A stretch of DNA of 64,000 bases from Corynebacterium pseudogenitalium (lineage in GTDB: Bacteria; Actinomycetota; Actinomycetes; Mycobacteriales; Mycobacteriaceae), in the NCBI RefSeq assembly GCF_024453815.1, contig NZ_CP072934.1, forward strand, positions 620,001 through 684,000. Reading direction: 5' to 3'. Made by a program: the position numbers and the translations under genes. Positions 23,926 through 34,542 of the stretch are shown in pieces (the first letter of the stretch is position 1; the number at the start of each line of letters is the position of its first letter). A model generated the notes under the pieces. That model had not been told where the DNA came from. It saw nothing but the letters and a program-made list of their open reading frames with translations, and searched no databases.

Positions 23926-26121
23926 ATGCCGCCACTTAAGGCCACCCCCACACAGCCCATTGGCCCTACGCCCCGCACCGCTTCAGCAGACGATGCCGGC
24001 GGTGTCGGTAAGCGCAAGAGCTACCATGCACTCAACGCGCAGCTGAACCTATTCGACGATTCGGGAAGAATCCAGTTCGACAAGGACATTGAGGCAACAC
24101 AAGACTTTTTAGCGCACCATGTCACTCCCCGCATGCATCAGTTTGAATCCACCAAGCAGCGCTTGGAGTGGTTGGTTGATAACGAATACTACGAGCGGGA
24201 ATTCCTTGAGCTTTATGATGACGATTTTCTGTGCACTATGTACGACAGAGCCCACCGAGCCAAGCATCAGTTCCGCACTTTCCTCGGCGCATTTAAGTTC
24301 TTTACTTCATACGCACTGAAAACCTTTGATGGCTCGCGATTTCTGGAAGGCTACGAAGAACGCGTCGCCACCACAGCTTTGTACCTTGCACAGGGCGATG
24401 AAGAGCTTGCGGAGAAGCTGGTGGATGACATCATGACCGGACGCTTCCAGCCCGCCACCCCTACTTTTCTCAACGCAGGAAAAGCCCAGCGTGGCGAAAT
24501 GGTCTCCTGCTTCCTCCTTCGCATCGAAGACAATTTGGAAAGCATTGGCCGCAGCGTGAACTCTGCACTGCAGCTTTCAAAACGCGGCGGTGGTGTGGCC
24601 TTGTTACTGAGCAATCTGCGCGAATCCGGAGCCCCAATCAAAAGGATTGAGAACCAAGCTTCCGGCGTAGTCCCAGTTATGAAAATTCTGGAAGATAGCT
24701 TCAGCTATGCCAACCAATTGGGCGCTCGACAGGGCGCTGGAGCCGTCTACCTACATGCGCACCATCCAGATATTCTTCGTTTCCTGGATACCAAGCGGGA
24801 AAATGCCGATGAGAAAGTCCGCATTAAGACTCTTTCGCTGGGAGTTGTTATTCCAGATATAACCTTCCAGCTGGCCAAAGAGAACAAGGATATGCATCTT
24901 TTTAGCCCGTATGACATCGCTCGCGAGTACGGCGTAGCCATGTCTGACATGTCTATCACCGAGTATTACGACGAGCTGGTTTCCAATCCGCGAATTTCTC
25001 ATACGACTATCAAGGCCCGCGAGTTTTTCACCACGCTGGCTGAGCTTCAGTTTGAATCTGGATACCCCTACATACTCTTTGAGGATACGGTCAACCGCGC
25101 TAATCCCCTCAAAGGACATATCAATATGTCCAATCTGTGTAGTGAGATCCTCCAGGTCAACACGCCATCCACCTACGGCGCCTCAGGTAACTACACCACC
25201 GTTGGCCAGGACATTTCCTGCAATCTAGGGTCGCTCAACATCGCTAAAGCTTTTGAATCACCGGACTTTGGGGAAACTGTTGAAACCGCGGTGCGCGCTC
25301 TCACGAAGGTCTCAGACCTAACAAATATCGAAGCTGTTCCTTCCATCGCTCACGGTAATGCATCCATGCATGCCATCGGGTTGGGCCAAATGAATCTCCA
25401 CGGTTTCCTGGCTTCCAAGCGTATTCCTTATGGCTGCGCCGAAGCACTGGACTTTACAAATATCTATTTCCTGACCGTGACCTATCATGCGCTCCGTGCA
25501 TCCCATGCGCTAGCGGTTGAGAAAGGTCAACGATTCACTGGCTTTGAAGAATCCACCTATGCCACTGGCGTCTACTTCGACAAGTACATCGACCAAGACT
25601 GGGCGCCGGCCACTGACCACGTAAAACAGCTATTCCATGAGGCTGGCGTGCAGATTCCTCAACGCGAGGATTGGCTACGGCTCAAGAACCAAGTGATGCA
25701 AGACGGCATCTACAACGCCTACTTGCAGGCAGTTCCACCCACTGGATCAATTTCCTACATCAATGACTCCACCGCGTCCATACACCCGATTGCCTCCAAG
25801 ATTGAAATACGCAAGGAAGGCCGCTTGGGGCGCGTGTACTACCCCGCACCGGAAATGACCAACGACAACTTGGAGTATTTCGATGACTCCTACACCGTGG
25901 GGTACAAAAAAATCATCGACACCTACGCTATGGCCACCCAACACGTGGACCAAGGGCTTTCCCTGACTTTGTTCTTCACCGCTGACACCACTACGCGGGA
26001 CATCAACAAGGCACAAATCTATGCCTGGAAAGCCGGAATCAAGACCTTGTACTACATCCGTTTACGCCAACCTGCACTCCAGGGAACCGAGGTCGAAGGC
26101 TGCGTTTCCTGTGCTCTGTAG
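23926..26121 (+). CDS. nrdE: Class Ib ribonucleotide reductase large subunit
   Basis: A 731-residue NrdE, which reduces ribonucleoside diphosphates to deoxy forms with NrdF. The recognisable core begins at [13 protein letters not shown]; the cysteines of the active site and the C-terminal redox pair CVSC (just before the last two residues) are present. The N-terminus is uncertain: ATG at 23926 has only a weak GGAAA site, and in-frame starts at 23887 or TTG 23872 would add a Thr-rich extension. NrdI stop is 67 bases upstream. Confidence 0.93.
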   Translation: MPPLKATPTQPIGPTPRTASADDAGGVGKRKSYHALNAQLNLFDDSGRIQFDKDIEATQDFLAHHVTPRMHQFESTKQRLEWLVDNEYYEREFLELYDDDFLCTMYDRAHRAKHQFRTFLGAFKFFTSYALKTFDGSRFLEGYEERVATTALYLAQGDEELAEKLVDDIMTGRFQPATPTFLNAGKAQRGEMVSCFLLRIEDNLESIGRSVNSALQLSKRGGGVALLLSNLRESGAPIKRIENQASGVVPVMKILEDSFSYANQLGARQGAGAVYLHAHHPDILRFLDTKRENADEKVRIKTLSLGVVIPDITFQLAKENKDMHLFSPYDIAREYGVAMSDMSITEYYDELVSNPRISHTTIKAREFFTTLAELQFESGYPYILFEDTVNRANPLKGHINMSNLCSEILQVNTPSTYGASGNYTTVGQDISCNLGSLNIAKAFESPDFGETVETAVRALTKVSDLTNIEAVPSIAHGNASMHAIGLGQMNLHGFLASKRIPYGCAEALDFTNIYFLTVTYHALRASHALAVEKGQRFTGFEESTYATGVYFDKYIDQDWAPATDHVKQLFHEAGVQIPQREDWLRLKNQVMQDGIYNAYLQAVPPTGSISYINDSTASIHPIASKIEIRKEGRLGRVYYPAPEMTNDNLEYFDDSYTVGYKKIIDTYAMATQHVDQGLSLTLFFTADTTTRDINKAQIYAWKAGIKTLYYIRLRQPALQGTEVEGCVSCAL

Positions 26122-27451
<1,330 letters not shown>

Positions 27452-27491
27452 TCGCACGTACCTACGCCCAACTAAGAAGAAAGGACTTCCT

Positions 27492-28073
27492 ATGACCACC
27501 CCACGCATTAGTGTTATCGTCGGCAGCCTGCGCCGCGGCTCATTTGCGCGCAAGATTGCACACGAAGTGCTCACAATGATCCCTGAAAACTACCAGGCAG
27601 ACATCGTTGAAATCCGTGACTTGCCGCTCTATGACTTCGACTACGATGACCCCTCGGTCACGGACAAGCCCATTCCAGCTGAGTACACCACTTTCCGCGA
27701 CACCATCAAGAACTCGAGCGGCGTCCTCTTTGTTACCCCGGAAAATAACCGTACTATCCCTGCCTGTCTCAAGAATGCAGTGGACATCGGTTCCAAGCCC
27801 AACTCGGATGTGGCTTGGAAGAACCTTCCCGCAGGTATCATCAGTCACTCTGTAGGCCGCATGGGCGGCTACAGTTCACAGAAGAACCTCCGGCTCGCCC
27901 TGTCCTACTTCGATATGCCGCTTCCTGGTCAGCCCGAGGTATTCCTTGGCCAATCCCCCACCCTCTTCGAAGACTCCGGCCATCTCAATGAAGGCACCGC
28001 AGGCTTTGTCAAAGACTACGTTATACGCTTCCTGCAGTTGGTCGACATGACATTAACAGCCAAGCACAGCTAG
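27492..28073 (+). CDS. NADPH-dependent FMN reductase family protein
   Basis: A 193-residue flavodoxin-fold oxidoreductase of the NADPH-dependent FMN reductase / azoreductase-like family. The phosphate-binding loop GSLRRGSFARKIA and the flavin-contact segment TPENNRTIPACLKNAVD are present. Possible roles are supplying reduced flavin or quinone reduction. As the last gene of the nrd cluster it might provide reducing power for NrdI; this is an inference. RBS AGAAAGGA lies upstream of the ATG at 27492. A strong terminator follows at 28211. Confidence 0.85.
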   Translation: MTTPRISVIVGSLRRGSFARKIAHEVLTMIPENYQADIVEIRDLPLYDFDYDDPSVTDKPIPAEYTTFRDTIKNSSGVLFVTPENNRTIPACLKNAVDIGSKPNSDVAWKNLPAGIISHSVGRMGGYSSQKNLRLALSYFDMPLPGQPEVFLGQSPTLFEDSGHLNEGTAGFVKDYVIRFLQLVDMTLTAKHS

Positions 28074-28210
28074 CGACGGCGACTAACCCTAGCCACCGCC
28101 CTCTACGAAGTACTTGAAGGCTTCTAAAGGGCCTTCTCAAAGACACAAACCCCGGATTCACACTCATCCTTGAGTTACCTGAATCTGAACCCAGGACGCT
28201 TCAAAAAACA

Positions 28211-28251
28211 CCGCTCTAATTCTTCGATTTTCGCTGAATTAGAGCGGTTTT
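28211..28251 (+). terminator. Terminator downstream of nrd cluster
   Basis: Perfect 12-base stem CCGCTCTAATTC (28211-28222) / GAATTAGAGCGG (28236-28247) followed by TTTT; an A-rich run precedes it, so it may work in both directions. Confidence 0.85.
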
Positions 28252-28297
28252 AGCGCTGTCGCTGGACACTGACCCTGGCGACATCCTGTTAGGGGCT

Positions 28298-28353
28298 TAA
28301 GGGACATTTTGTGTGTTTTTACGGTGTGTCGCGATAAGGGACATTTTGTGTGT
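28298..28353 (+). repeat. Two direct 19-base repeats resembling IS ends
   Basis: TAAGGGACATTTTGTGTGT occurs exactly at 28298-28316 and again at 28335-28353. The sequence resembles the terminal repeats of IS481/IS3-type elements, but no transposase is present. Confidence 0.6.
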
Positions 28354-28418
28354 GTTTAGCTGCGTCCAGCCCACCCTTTTCTCACGCCTAAGCTGGGGTT
28401 CCACTGATGATCAATGCC

Positions 28419-28577
28419 GGTATCGAATTCTTTCGGCCCGTCGACCTCTTCCCGTCGACCTACTCCGGTTTACCAACGCAGGTCAGCGCAAAATCGGCAA
28501 AATAGCCCCAAAATCATCCAAATCACCGCTGACCTGGGTTGGTCGATGCAATGAGGTCGACCGGAACCCCCGATACC
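28419..28577. repeat. Large imperfect inverted repeat (possible structured element)
   Basis: Nested arms pair across about 160 bases: GGTATCG (28419-28425) with CGATACC (28571-28577), GTCGACCTC (28440-28448) with GAGGTCGAC (28553-28561), and CCAACGCAGGTCAGCG (28473-28488) with CGCTGACCTGGGTTGG (28527-28542, one mismatch). The central loop is A-rich. Confidence 0.6.
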
Positions 28578-28945
28578 TCTATGCGACCAGAATTGTGCAC
28601 GTCAAGGGCTTTGCTCGTCCCCCTGGCTATATGCGACCGCCCAACGCACAGGCGGCTGGTTCTAGTTCCTTAGAGTCCTTGATCTCGCTGGGGTTCCTGT
28701 GCTGCCCGCAGACTCCATACCACACACCAGACGTCATTCGGTGTTGATTTCTCAAAACGGGCAAATGGAACTGTTTTGAAAACCATATCTGGTTGTTGGC
28801 CGAGGCCATCCCGGGAAACCAGATAGACATATACACACAAAATGTCGCTTACGCCCACACTCGATCTTCGAGCAATAGCGTTGGGAACCGAGACGCGGTC
28901 TCCAGCGTCTAAATATAGACAAGCATTCGCAGATGGAGTATTGCC

Positions 28946-29425
28946 ATGATGAAAACAACCACGATTAATGAACACATTGTGTCAATGAGCAGGGCTTTTA
29001 ACGGTGTGTCGCCACGGGCATGGAGCCTGATTAAGCACCGAACCAAAGAATTGCTCGTATCACATATCGCCGAGTGCGCGGCAACATGGGGAGGAGATGA
29101 CAGCAAGGCGGATGCAAGCGGGTGGCAGGTCTTTGGCATTGACCAAGCAGTGCGGCTTTTGGGGCCGGAAACCCTTGGAGCGCAGTTTCAGCGATTGAAC
29201 GCGTTGACAGAAGACCTTTCTAGGTACTTGTTGGCCAAGTATTACCAGGTTCCTGCGGGTGTCGACGACGAAGTGACGGATGAACAGATTGATGCTGTCA
29301 ACGCTCTCCTGGGCACGGGCGATGTTAGGAGCGTTGTAGGCGAAGTCGTTGAGGAGGCGGTTCGTCGTATCCATCTTATTGAGGCAAAACACGCGTTCGA
29401 GCAATTTGAAGCAGGGCAGTCATGA
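28946..29425 (+). CDS. Unknown helical protein
   Basis: A 159-residue soluble protein of mainly helical character with no membrane segment. Recognisable parts are a basic stretch in the first third (SLIKHRTKELLVSHIAEC) and an acidic second half (DDEVTDEQIDAVNALLG). No family is recognised. The start could be ATG 28946 or 28949. Its stop overlaps the start of a 37-codon frame (ATGA), and it is convergent with the first copy of the duplicated unknown gene. Probably accessory. Confidence 0.5.
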   Translation: MMKTTTINEHIVSMSRAFNGVSPRAWSLIKHRTKELLVSHIAECAATWGGDDSKADASGWQVFGIDQAVRLLGPETLGAQFQRLNALTEDLSRYLLAKYYQVPAGVDDEVTDEQIDAVNALLGTGDVRSVVGEVVEEAVRRIHLIEAKHAFEQFEAGQS

Positions 29426-29535
29426 GCGCACACGATATTGAGCGCACCGTGTATTCCGTGCTGCGCGGGACGTATTGCCTCAATGTTGGCTTCGACGCGC
29501 GCTCGCGGCGAGGACGCAACCCGTTCCAAGCTTGA
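29422..29535 (+). CDS. Short frame translationally coupled to preceding gene, possibly truncated
   Basis: ATG at 29422 overlaps the stop of the previous gene (ATGA) and opens a 37-residue frame (MSAHDIERTVYSVLRGTYCL at its start). The overlap suggests a real second gene, but the product is very short and Arg-rich at its end, so it may be the 5' stub of a longer gene broken by a frameshift or deletion near 29520. No function is proposed. Confidence 0.35.
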   Translation: MSAHDIERTVYSVLRGTYCLNVGFDARSRRGRNPFQA

Positions 29536-29588
29536 CCGGTCAAACCGAACCGGTGTGCCAGAACGAGTTGCGGTATCGACAACCCCGC

Positions 29589-30332
29589 TTAACTGTCCCA
29601 GTCCACCGCCCAGGGATCCTCTTCTTCCTGCTGCTCCATCAGCGCGTTGATCGGCTCCGTCAGATGTTGGTCGATTACCGTCCAGGCGGCTTCGTTCTGA
29701 TCCTGCAGGAAGATTCGTTTCATCTCGTCGCTGCTGTCCGGAAGGCTCTGGATGTCCTCCGCCCATCCCGCTAATCGCTGCGCTCTCCGAGTCTGCGACA
29801 ACAGATCGACCTGTTGGTTCAGCTGCCGCCAAAGTTCCTCGACAGCCTGCGGGCTGTGGTCTTTGCCCAACGTTTTCAGTGCTTCCTCCACGGTAGTCTT
29901 CATCACTGCGTCGTTCGTTTCTGCTGGTGCGATCCCTGGATTGTGCCAGCGCATCATTCCTACCAGCCTCGTTGCGTTCCCTCCCGTCGCTTCCAAGGCT
30001 TTAATCACGAGCTGTCCTACTTGGTACTGCAAAAACTGGAACATTATTCGGTACAGGGATTGATCCTTGTCCTGTTGAATGCCCGGTGTCGAGCGCAGTA
30101 CGTCGATCGCTTTGCGCTCCAATTCTGTGTGCTCCTGGTTGAGTTGGGACACCATCTTGTACGCGGTCGGCTCGTTCGCGTTCTCCGGATCGGTTATCTT
30201 CAGGTACTCCACGAGCAGAAAGATCGAGTCGCTGTCGCGATCGACCATCGGAACGTCCCAATCCGATCCTCCCAGGATGTCTGGTACTGGTCGCTTCGGG
30301 TAACCGTGAAATTGAATCTGTGGTGTGGTCAT
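29589..30332 (-). CDS. Unknown family protein, copy 1 of a paralogue pair
   Basis: A 247-residue soluble protein strongly similar to the product at 39724-40458. Shared blocks are the N-terminal FHGYPKRPVPDI and GGSDWD, the centre VEYLKITDPENANEPTAYK and FQFLQYQ, the KTTVEEALKTLG-DHSPQAVEELW block, and the C-terminal AAWTVIDQHLTEPINALM followed by an acidic EEEDPWAVD tail. I recognise no domain or catalytic motif. The start has GAAGGGAG upstream. Both copies are on the minus strand. Confidence 0.6.
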   Translation of the reverse strand: MTTPQIQFHGYPKRPVPDILGGSDWDVPMVDRDSDSIFLLVEYLKITDPENANEPTAYKMVSQLNQEHTELERKAIDVLRSTPGIQQDKDQSLYRIMFQFLQYQVGQLVIKALEATGGNATRLVGMMRWHNPGIAPAETNDAVMKTTVEEALKTLGKDHSPQAVEELWRQLNQQVDLLSQTRRAQRLAGWAEDIQSLPDSSDEMKRIFLQDQNEAAWTVIDQHLTEPINALMEQQEEEDPWAVDWDS

Positions 30333-30629
30333 CGTTACTCCCTTCTACTTTTTGGGTAATGCTATGCAGGCATGCCGACATGACGGCATGGAGTTATGCT
30401 GACGGGACGGCATATTGGCATTCTGTGTTTGAGTCAGCGCTGGTCAGAGGGGTATCTCAGCGTGTTTTCTATCGCAAAGATTTGCGACTTTTCTTTATAT
30501 GGCCAGTGATTGCTTCGGCGGAGGTTTTCCGAAGAGGCTGTTATACCTGGAAGATCGTCCCGGGCCGCGTCCAAAGCGATCAGCTACCTCGCCAGATAGG
30601 GGAGCAGCCCACACGGTAGGGTGGCCACC

Positions 30630-33221
30630 ATGATTCACTCCACGTCCGAGTCCCCGGCTGCGCACGTTTCGGCGCGTGCGGGTCACGATCCAATGATTCG
30701 GGTGCGTGATGCGCACCTGCACAACCTGAAACACATCGACGTCGACCTGCCTCGGGATACCCTCGTGGCGGTCACCGGTGTGTCGGGGTCGGGCAAGTCC
30801 AGTCTGGCCTTCGGCACGATTCATGGGGAGGCACAGCGCCGCTACCTGGAGTCCGTCTCGCCGTTTGCGCGGCGTCTGATCGGTGGCGCGGTCAACCCGC
30901 GCGTCGGCTCGGTCGCGGGGCTGCCGCCGACAGTGGCGCTGCAGCAGTCCACCACCCTGGGTGGAGCGCGCTCTTCCGTGGGCACGATCTCGAATATGTC
31001 GAATAGTATCCGGCTGCTCTTTTCCCGCTCCGGCAGCTACCCGGACGGCATGCGCGAGCGGCTGGAATACGGCAGGCTCGACTCCGACGCCTTCTCTCCC
31101 AACACCACGGCCGGCATGTGCCCCGAGTGCCAGGGCACTGGTACCGTGCACCAGCCGACGGAGGAGTCGATGGTGCCGGATCCCAGCCTGTCCATCTGGG
31201 ACGGCGCGATCGCCGCATGGCCGGGGGCGTGGTTGGGGAAGAACTTCCGGGACATCCTGGGCACCCTCGGCTACCCGCTGGACGTCCCGTGGCGGGATCT
31301 TCCGCAGAAGGACCGCGACTGGATCCTGTTCACGGACGAGCAGCCGGTGGTGACCGTCCACCCGGTGCGAGACGAAAACGCCGTGCATGGGTCGTATAAG
31401 GGCAAGTGGCGCTCGGTTGCTACCTACCTGACTGACACGTTGGCGGAGACGGAGTCGGATAAGAACCGTCGCCGGGTGCTCTCGTTTATGCATTCATCGA
31501 CGTGCCCGACATGCCAGGGCCGCGGTTTCCAGCCGGATACCTTGCAGGTCACCTACGCCGGGTACGCCATCGACGAGTTCAACGACTTGGCGTTGAAGGA
31601 CGTGCTGGCTGTGTTGGAGGAGCGCCTTCAGCGCCTGGAGAGCATCGCGGAGCAGCAGTGGAACGAGCACGACGAGGCCGAAGAGCTGCTGCTGAATCAG
31701 GTGCTGCCCACGGTACGGGCGGCGAATGAGCTGGGTCTGGGACACTTAAGCCTTTCCCGCCCGGCACGGACCTTGTCCGCGGGCGAGCACCAGCGCCTGC
31801 GGCTGGCCTCCCAGTTGAACTCGAGCCTGTTCGGTACGACCTACGTGCTGGATGAGCCCTCTGTCGGCCTGCACGTGGTGGAGCGCAAGGCGGTCTCCGA
31901 GCTGCTCCAGCGCTTCATCGACGCTGGTAATTCGGTGCTGCTGGTGGAGCACGATATGTCCCTAGTGGCGGGGTGCGATTGGATTGTGGACATCGGCCCT
32001 CGCGCTGGTGAGCGTGGCGGGGAGCTGGTGTTCTCTGGGCCTCTTGACCAGTTCCGCGCCAACGCCGAACAGCTAGGTTCGCCCACCGCGACCGCGCTCA
32101 ACGAGGCCTTCCCCAAGCTGACGGACACCCCTGCAGGCACCGGTGACTCCATCAGCCTGCGCGGCGTGCACGCACGCGCCTTCGACGGCACCGACGTGGA
32201 CTTCCCGTTGGGTGCGCTCACCGCAGTCACGGGAGTATCTGGTTCGGGCAAGTCCACCCTGGTCATCGGGGTGCTGGCGGATGTGGTGTCCCGCTCGGCA
32301 AAGCAGGTGGTCGGCGCCGACGAGACATCGGGAGAGGATGCGGATGCCGAGCTCACGGCAGGAGCCGATCAGTCCCAGGACTTCCGGGTGGACAACGTAG
32401 AGGGCGTCGAGAAGATTCGTCGGCTGGTGCACATCACTCAGAAGCCGATTGGGCGCACGGTACGCTCCACCGTCGCGACGTACACGGGGCTGTTCGATCA
32501 CGTCCGCAAGCTCTTCGCCGCGACCCCAGAGGCCAAGCGGCGGGGCATGTCGGTGTCGGACTTTTCCTATAACACGACGAAGGGCCGCTGCCCGGAGTGC
32601 GACGGTGCGGGCAGCATCGAGGTCGAGCTGGTGTTCCTGCCGGGCACGTACACCACCTGCCCGGCCTGCCACGGCAAGCGCTACAAACCGGAGATCCTTG
32701 AGGTGCAGTGGAACGGCCGCAGCATCGCGGATATCTTGGCCCTGACCGTGGACGAGGCGCTGGAGGTCTTCGCGGAGGAGCCGAAGGTGCTGCGCTCCGT
32801 CGAATTCCTGCACGCGCTCGGCCTGGGCTACCTGCGGCTGGGGCAGGGGTCCCCGGAGCTTTCGGGCGGGGAGGCGCAGCGCATCAAGCTGGCCTCCGAG
32901 ATGCAGCGCGGCTCCAGCCGCAAGCACAGCCTGTACCTCCTTGACGAGCCGACGACCGGCCTGCACCCGGCGGACGTTGATCTGTTGCTCGCCCAGCTGC
33001 GTCGCCTTGTCGACGACGGCGCCACGGTGGTCGTCGTCGAGCACGACCTGCGGGTGGTCGCGCAGGCCGATCACATTATCGACGTCGGCCCAGGCGCCGG
33101 CGACGAAGGTGGTCAGATCCTGGCCACAGGGACGCCGGCGGCAGTCGCTCAGCAGGGCGTGGACCCGGATTCGCGCTCGGTGACGGCCCAGGTGCTGGCC
33201 GCACGGGCTGGGTTGCACTGA
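30630..33221 (+). CDS. UvrA-like ABC ATPase, excinuclease subunit A family
   Basis: An 863-residue UvrA-type protein with two ABC modules. Walker A motifs are GVSGSGKSSL near residue 50 and GVSGSGKSTL near residue 550. Zinc-binding pairs occur as CPECQGTG, CPTCQGRG and CPECDGAG with CPACHGKR. The first signature is degenerate (LSAGEHQRLRLAS); the second is standard (LSGGEAQRIKLAS). Family UvrA is about 950 residues; this length suits the UvrA2/drug-resistance group that lacks the UvrB-binding domain. The ATG at 30630 has an upstream AGGGTGG; a GTG at 30621 is possible. It may protect against DNA-binding drugs, which is an inference. Confidence 0.85.
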   Translation: MIHSTSESPAAHVSARAGHDPMIRVRDAHLHNLKHIDVDLPRDTLVAVTGVSGSGKSSLAFGTIHGEAQRRYLESVSPFARRLIGGAVNPRVGSVAGLPPTVALQQSTTLGGARSSVGTISNMSNSIRLLFSRSGSYPDGMRERLEYGRLDSDAFSPNTTAGMCPECQGTGTVHQPTEESMVPDPSLSIWDGAIAAWPGAWLGKNFRDILGTLGYPLDVPWRDLPQKDRDWILFTDEQPVVTVHPVRDENAVHGSYKGKWRSVATYLTDTLAETESDKNRRRVLSFMHSSTCPTCQGRGFQPDTLQVTYAGYAIDEFNDLALKDVLAVLEERLQRLESIAEQQWNEHDEAEELLLNQVLPTVRAANELGLGHLSLSRPARTLSAGEHQRLRLASQLNSSLFGTTYVLDEPSVGLHVVERKAVSELLQRFIDAGNSVLLVEHDMSLVAGCDWIVDIGPRAGERGGELVFSGPLDQFRANAEQLGSPTATALNEAFPKLTDTPAGTGDSISLRGVHARAFDGTDVDFPLGALTAVTGVSGSGKSTLVIGVLADVVSRSAKQVVGADETSGEDADAELTAGADQSQDFRVDNVEGVEKIRRLVHITQKPIGRTVRSTVATYTGLFDHVRKLFAATPEAKRRGMSVSDFSYNTTKGRCPECDGAGSIEVELVFLPGTYTTCPACHGKRYKPEILEVQWNGRSIADILALTVDEALEVFAEEPKVLRSVEFLHALGLGYLRLGQGSPELSGGEAQRIKLASEMQRGSSRKHSLYLLDEPTTGLHPADVDLLLAQLRRLVDDGATVVVVEHDLRVVAQADHIIDVGPGAGDEGGQILATGTPAAVAQQGVDPDSRSVTAQVLAARAGLH

Positions 33222-33234
33222 GGCCGAGCATCTA

Positions 33235-33362
33235 GCGTCTGCGATCTCGTATACAACGCGGTGATGCTCGACGCGGATACGCTTCTGGGTCTGCTTGTCG
33301 AGTTTGCCTAGTTCCTTCGCAGCAGAAGATTTGAAGGTGATGCGATAAGTGGCGTTTGACAT
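33235..33362 (-). pseudogene. RelE/ParE-type toxin remnant, internally deleted
   Basis: The frame starts with MSNATYRITFKSSAAKELGKLDKQTQKRIR, whose FKSSAAKELGKL segment is a RelE-type N-terminus. It jumps straight to VEHHRVVYEIADA, which is the C-terminal part of the same fold. The middle of the toxin (about 30 residues) is missing, and the frame runs on into sequence antisense to the UvrA-like gene. It follows the Phd-like antitoxin by nine bases, as in a normal operon. A short, inactive remnant is the best reading. Confidence 0.6.
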
Positions 33363-33371
33363 AACCGAGCT

Positions 33372-33626
33372 TTACGCGAAGCCGAGTTCCTTTTTGAGGT
33401 CCTCAAACGAGATTTCCTCGCTCTCTTGCCGAGCAATTTCGGCGGCGCGGATGTCTTCCAGGTCCTCGAGAGCTTCGACAGCGCGGGCAAAGAATGTAGG
33501 AGAGACGACAACTGCGCGAGCGCGGCTGCCCCGGCTGGTGATAACGACAGGTGTGCGCTGCGCTTCCTCTAATAGCTGGCTCTGCGAATTGCGGAACTCG
33601 CTGGATGCCACTGATTTTATTTCCAT
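33372..33626 (-). CDS. Phd/YefM-type antitoxin
   Basis: An 84-residue antitoxin of the Phd/YefM family. The N-terminal DNA-binding part contains IKSVASSEFRNSQSQLLEEA and VVITSRGSRARAVVVSP, and the acidic C-terminus (EEISFEDLKKELGFA) is the toxin-neutralising tail. I chose the ATG at 33624-33626 because a TGTACA-AGA-TGTACA palindrome (33639-33653) immediately upstream is a likely operator; upstream ATGs fall inside it. The toxin partner is a remnant, so this antitoxin is an orphan. Confidence 0.75.
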   Translation of the reverse strand: MEIKSVASSEFRNSQSQLLEEAQRTPVVITSRGSRARAVVVSPTFFARAVEALEDLEDIRAAEIARQESEEISFEDLKKELGFA

Positions 33627-34053
33627 ATCGTAAATGTACATCTTGTACATATCAGTGGGCAAGGGGATTTCACTGGGCGTTCCGATTCTTGCTTGGGGCC
33701 AAAAGGTGCTGTAGCTCGATTGATCTGCAGGGGTTTGCTCGTGTCGAGGTGCTTAAGGAGTGCGATGCAGGTCGCGCTTTTTTCGGCCAGCCCGGCTGAT
33801 TTTCGACGACCAGCGTCGCACGCTTTAAGCACCTCGACCGGAACGGGCTGGTGTGTGCTCGAGTTTCCTCGTCAGTGTGTATCGCGTGGCAACGTGTCGT
33901 AGGGGACGTCTGAAGTCAGACCTTCGCGTCGCGAGCACGCCGACCTGGACCACGTTTCCTTGCTGGGGGACGCGTAGTCGGTAAGGCGCGTGTTAGCATC
34001 TGGTGACGGGCGGGCGTAGACCCTACAGAAGTTCTCACTTTGGATTTACGGAA
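33627..34053. other. Gene-free interval with operator palindrome and imperfect hairpin
   Basis: This stretch contains the candidate operator TGTACAAGATGTACA (33639-33653) and an imperfect inverted repeat with 26-base arms (33743-33768 and 33813-33838, four mismatches) around GTCGAGGTGCTTAA. No open frame with a ribosome-binding site is convincing. Confidence 0.55.
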
Positions 34054-34500
34054 ATGGCAAAAGCCCCAGAGCATCAATTCGATTTAAAGGCCGCTGCAAA
34101 CTATTTGGCGGACATCCTCAATAAGGATGCGTTGAGCGAAAGCAACTCTAGGGTTGAAGGTGCCGGTTCTTTGCCGAAGTTTCATGGGGCTGCCGCTTGG
34201 ATTGATACATTTTTATATCTCGTTTTGGAAGTAAAAACGTCGAGCGGGAAAACCTTCGTGGGGTTTGAAACCCTCTTTCAGCCCGAGGGAACGTTCCGAG
34301 AATATTCGGTCGAGTATGAGAATGTCCATGATTTGTGGGCGTACGAAATTGCTGGCGATTTGTTTCTTCAAACACTCAGTTTTGAGGATCCGGATCGTAT
34401 CACTTGGATGAGAGTTGATACGAAACGTTTCGTTCCCACAACGTGGAGCGATTTGCTGGGTTTTGCGTATGGGCTGAATCGAATATGGGTGCGTGATTAA
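34054..34500 (+). CDS. Unknown protein, first of a three-gene cluster
   Basis: A 148-residue soluble protein of mixed alpha/beta character (for example WIDTFLYLVLEVKTSSGKTFVGF and NVHDLWAYEIAGDLFLQTL). It has no cysteine and no signal peptide. No family is recognised. The ATG at 34054 follows a weak GGATTTACGGAA; an in-frame upstream start at 34003 would add an Arg-rich leader. It is followed by another unknown gene and a small membrane protein in the same direction, which suggests one functional unit. Confidence 0.5.
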   Translation: MAKAPEHQFDLKAAANYLADILNKDALSESNSRVEGAGSLPKFHGAAAWIDTFLYLVLEVKTSSGKTFVGFETLFQPEGTFREYSVEYENVHDLWAYEIAGDLFLQTLSFEDPDRITWMRVDTKRFVPTTWSDLLGFAYGLNRIWVRD

Positions 34501-34542
34501 AGTGGTACCAGTACCGGCATGAAACCTACAAGGAGCAGCCTC

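Larger units (their letters stand above)
28074..28945. other. Long gene-free interval with repeats and a large inverted repeat
   Basis: These 870 bases hold the nrd terminator (28211-28251), a pair of 19-base direct repeats (28298-28353) and a long imperfect inverted repeat (28419-28577). A plus-strand open frame at 28313-28747 exists but covers the repeat structures, lacks a ribosome-binding site and has biased composition; I do not call it. I see no RNA gene I can name. Confidence 0.6.

Noticed and set aside
28313..28747. Open frame of 144 codons on the plus strand
   Set aside because: It spans the IS-like repeats and the large inverted repeat, has no ribosome-binding site and reads as low-information sequence.
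32073..33362. Open frame of 429 codons starting as a RelE toxin
   Set aside because: After about 45 codons it is simply antisense to the UvrA-like gene; only the start is a toxin remnant.
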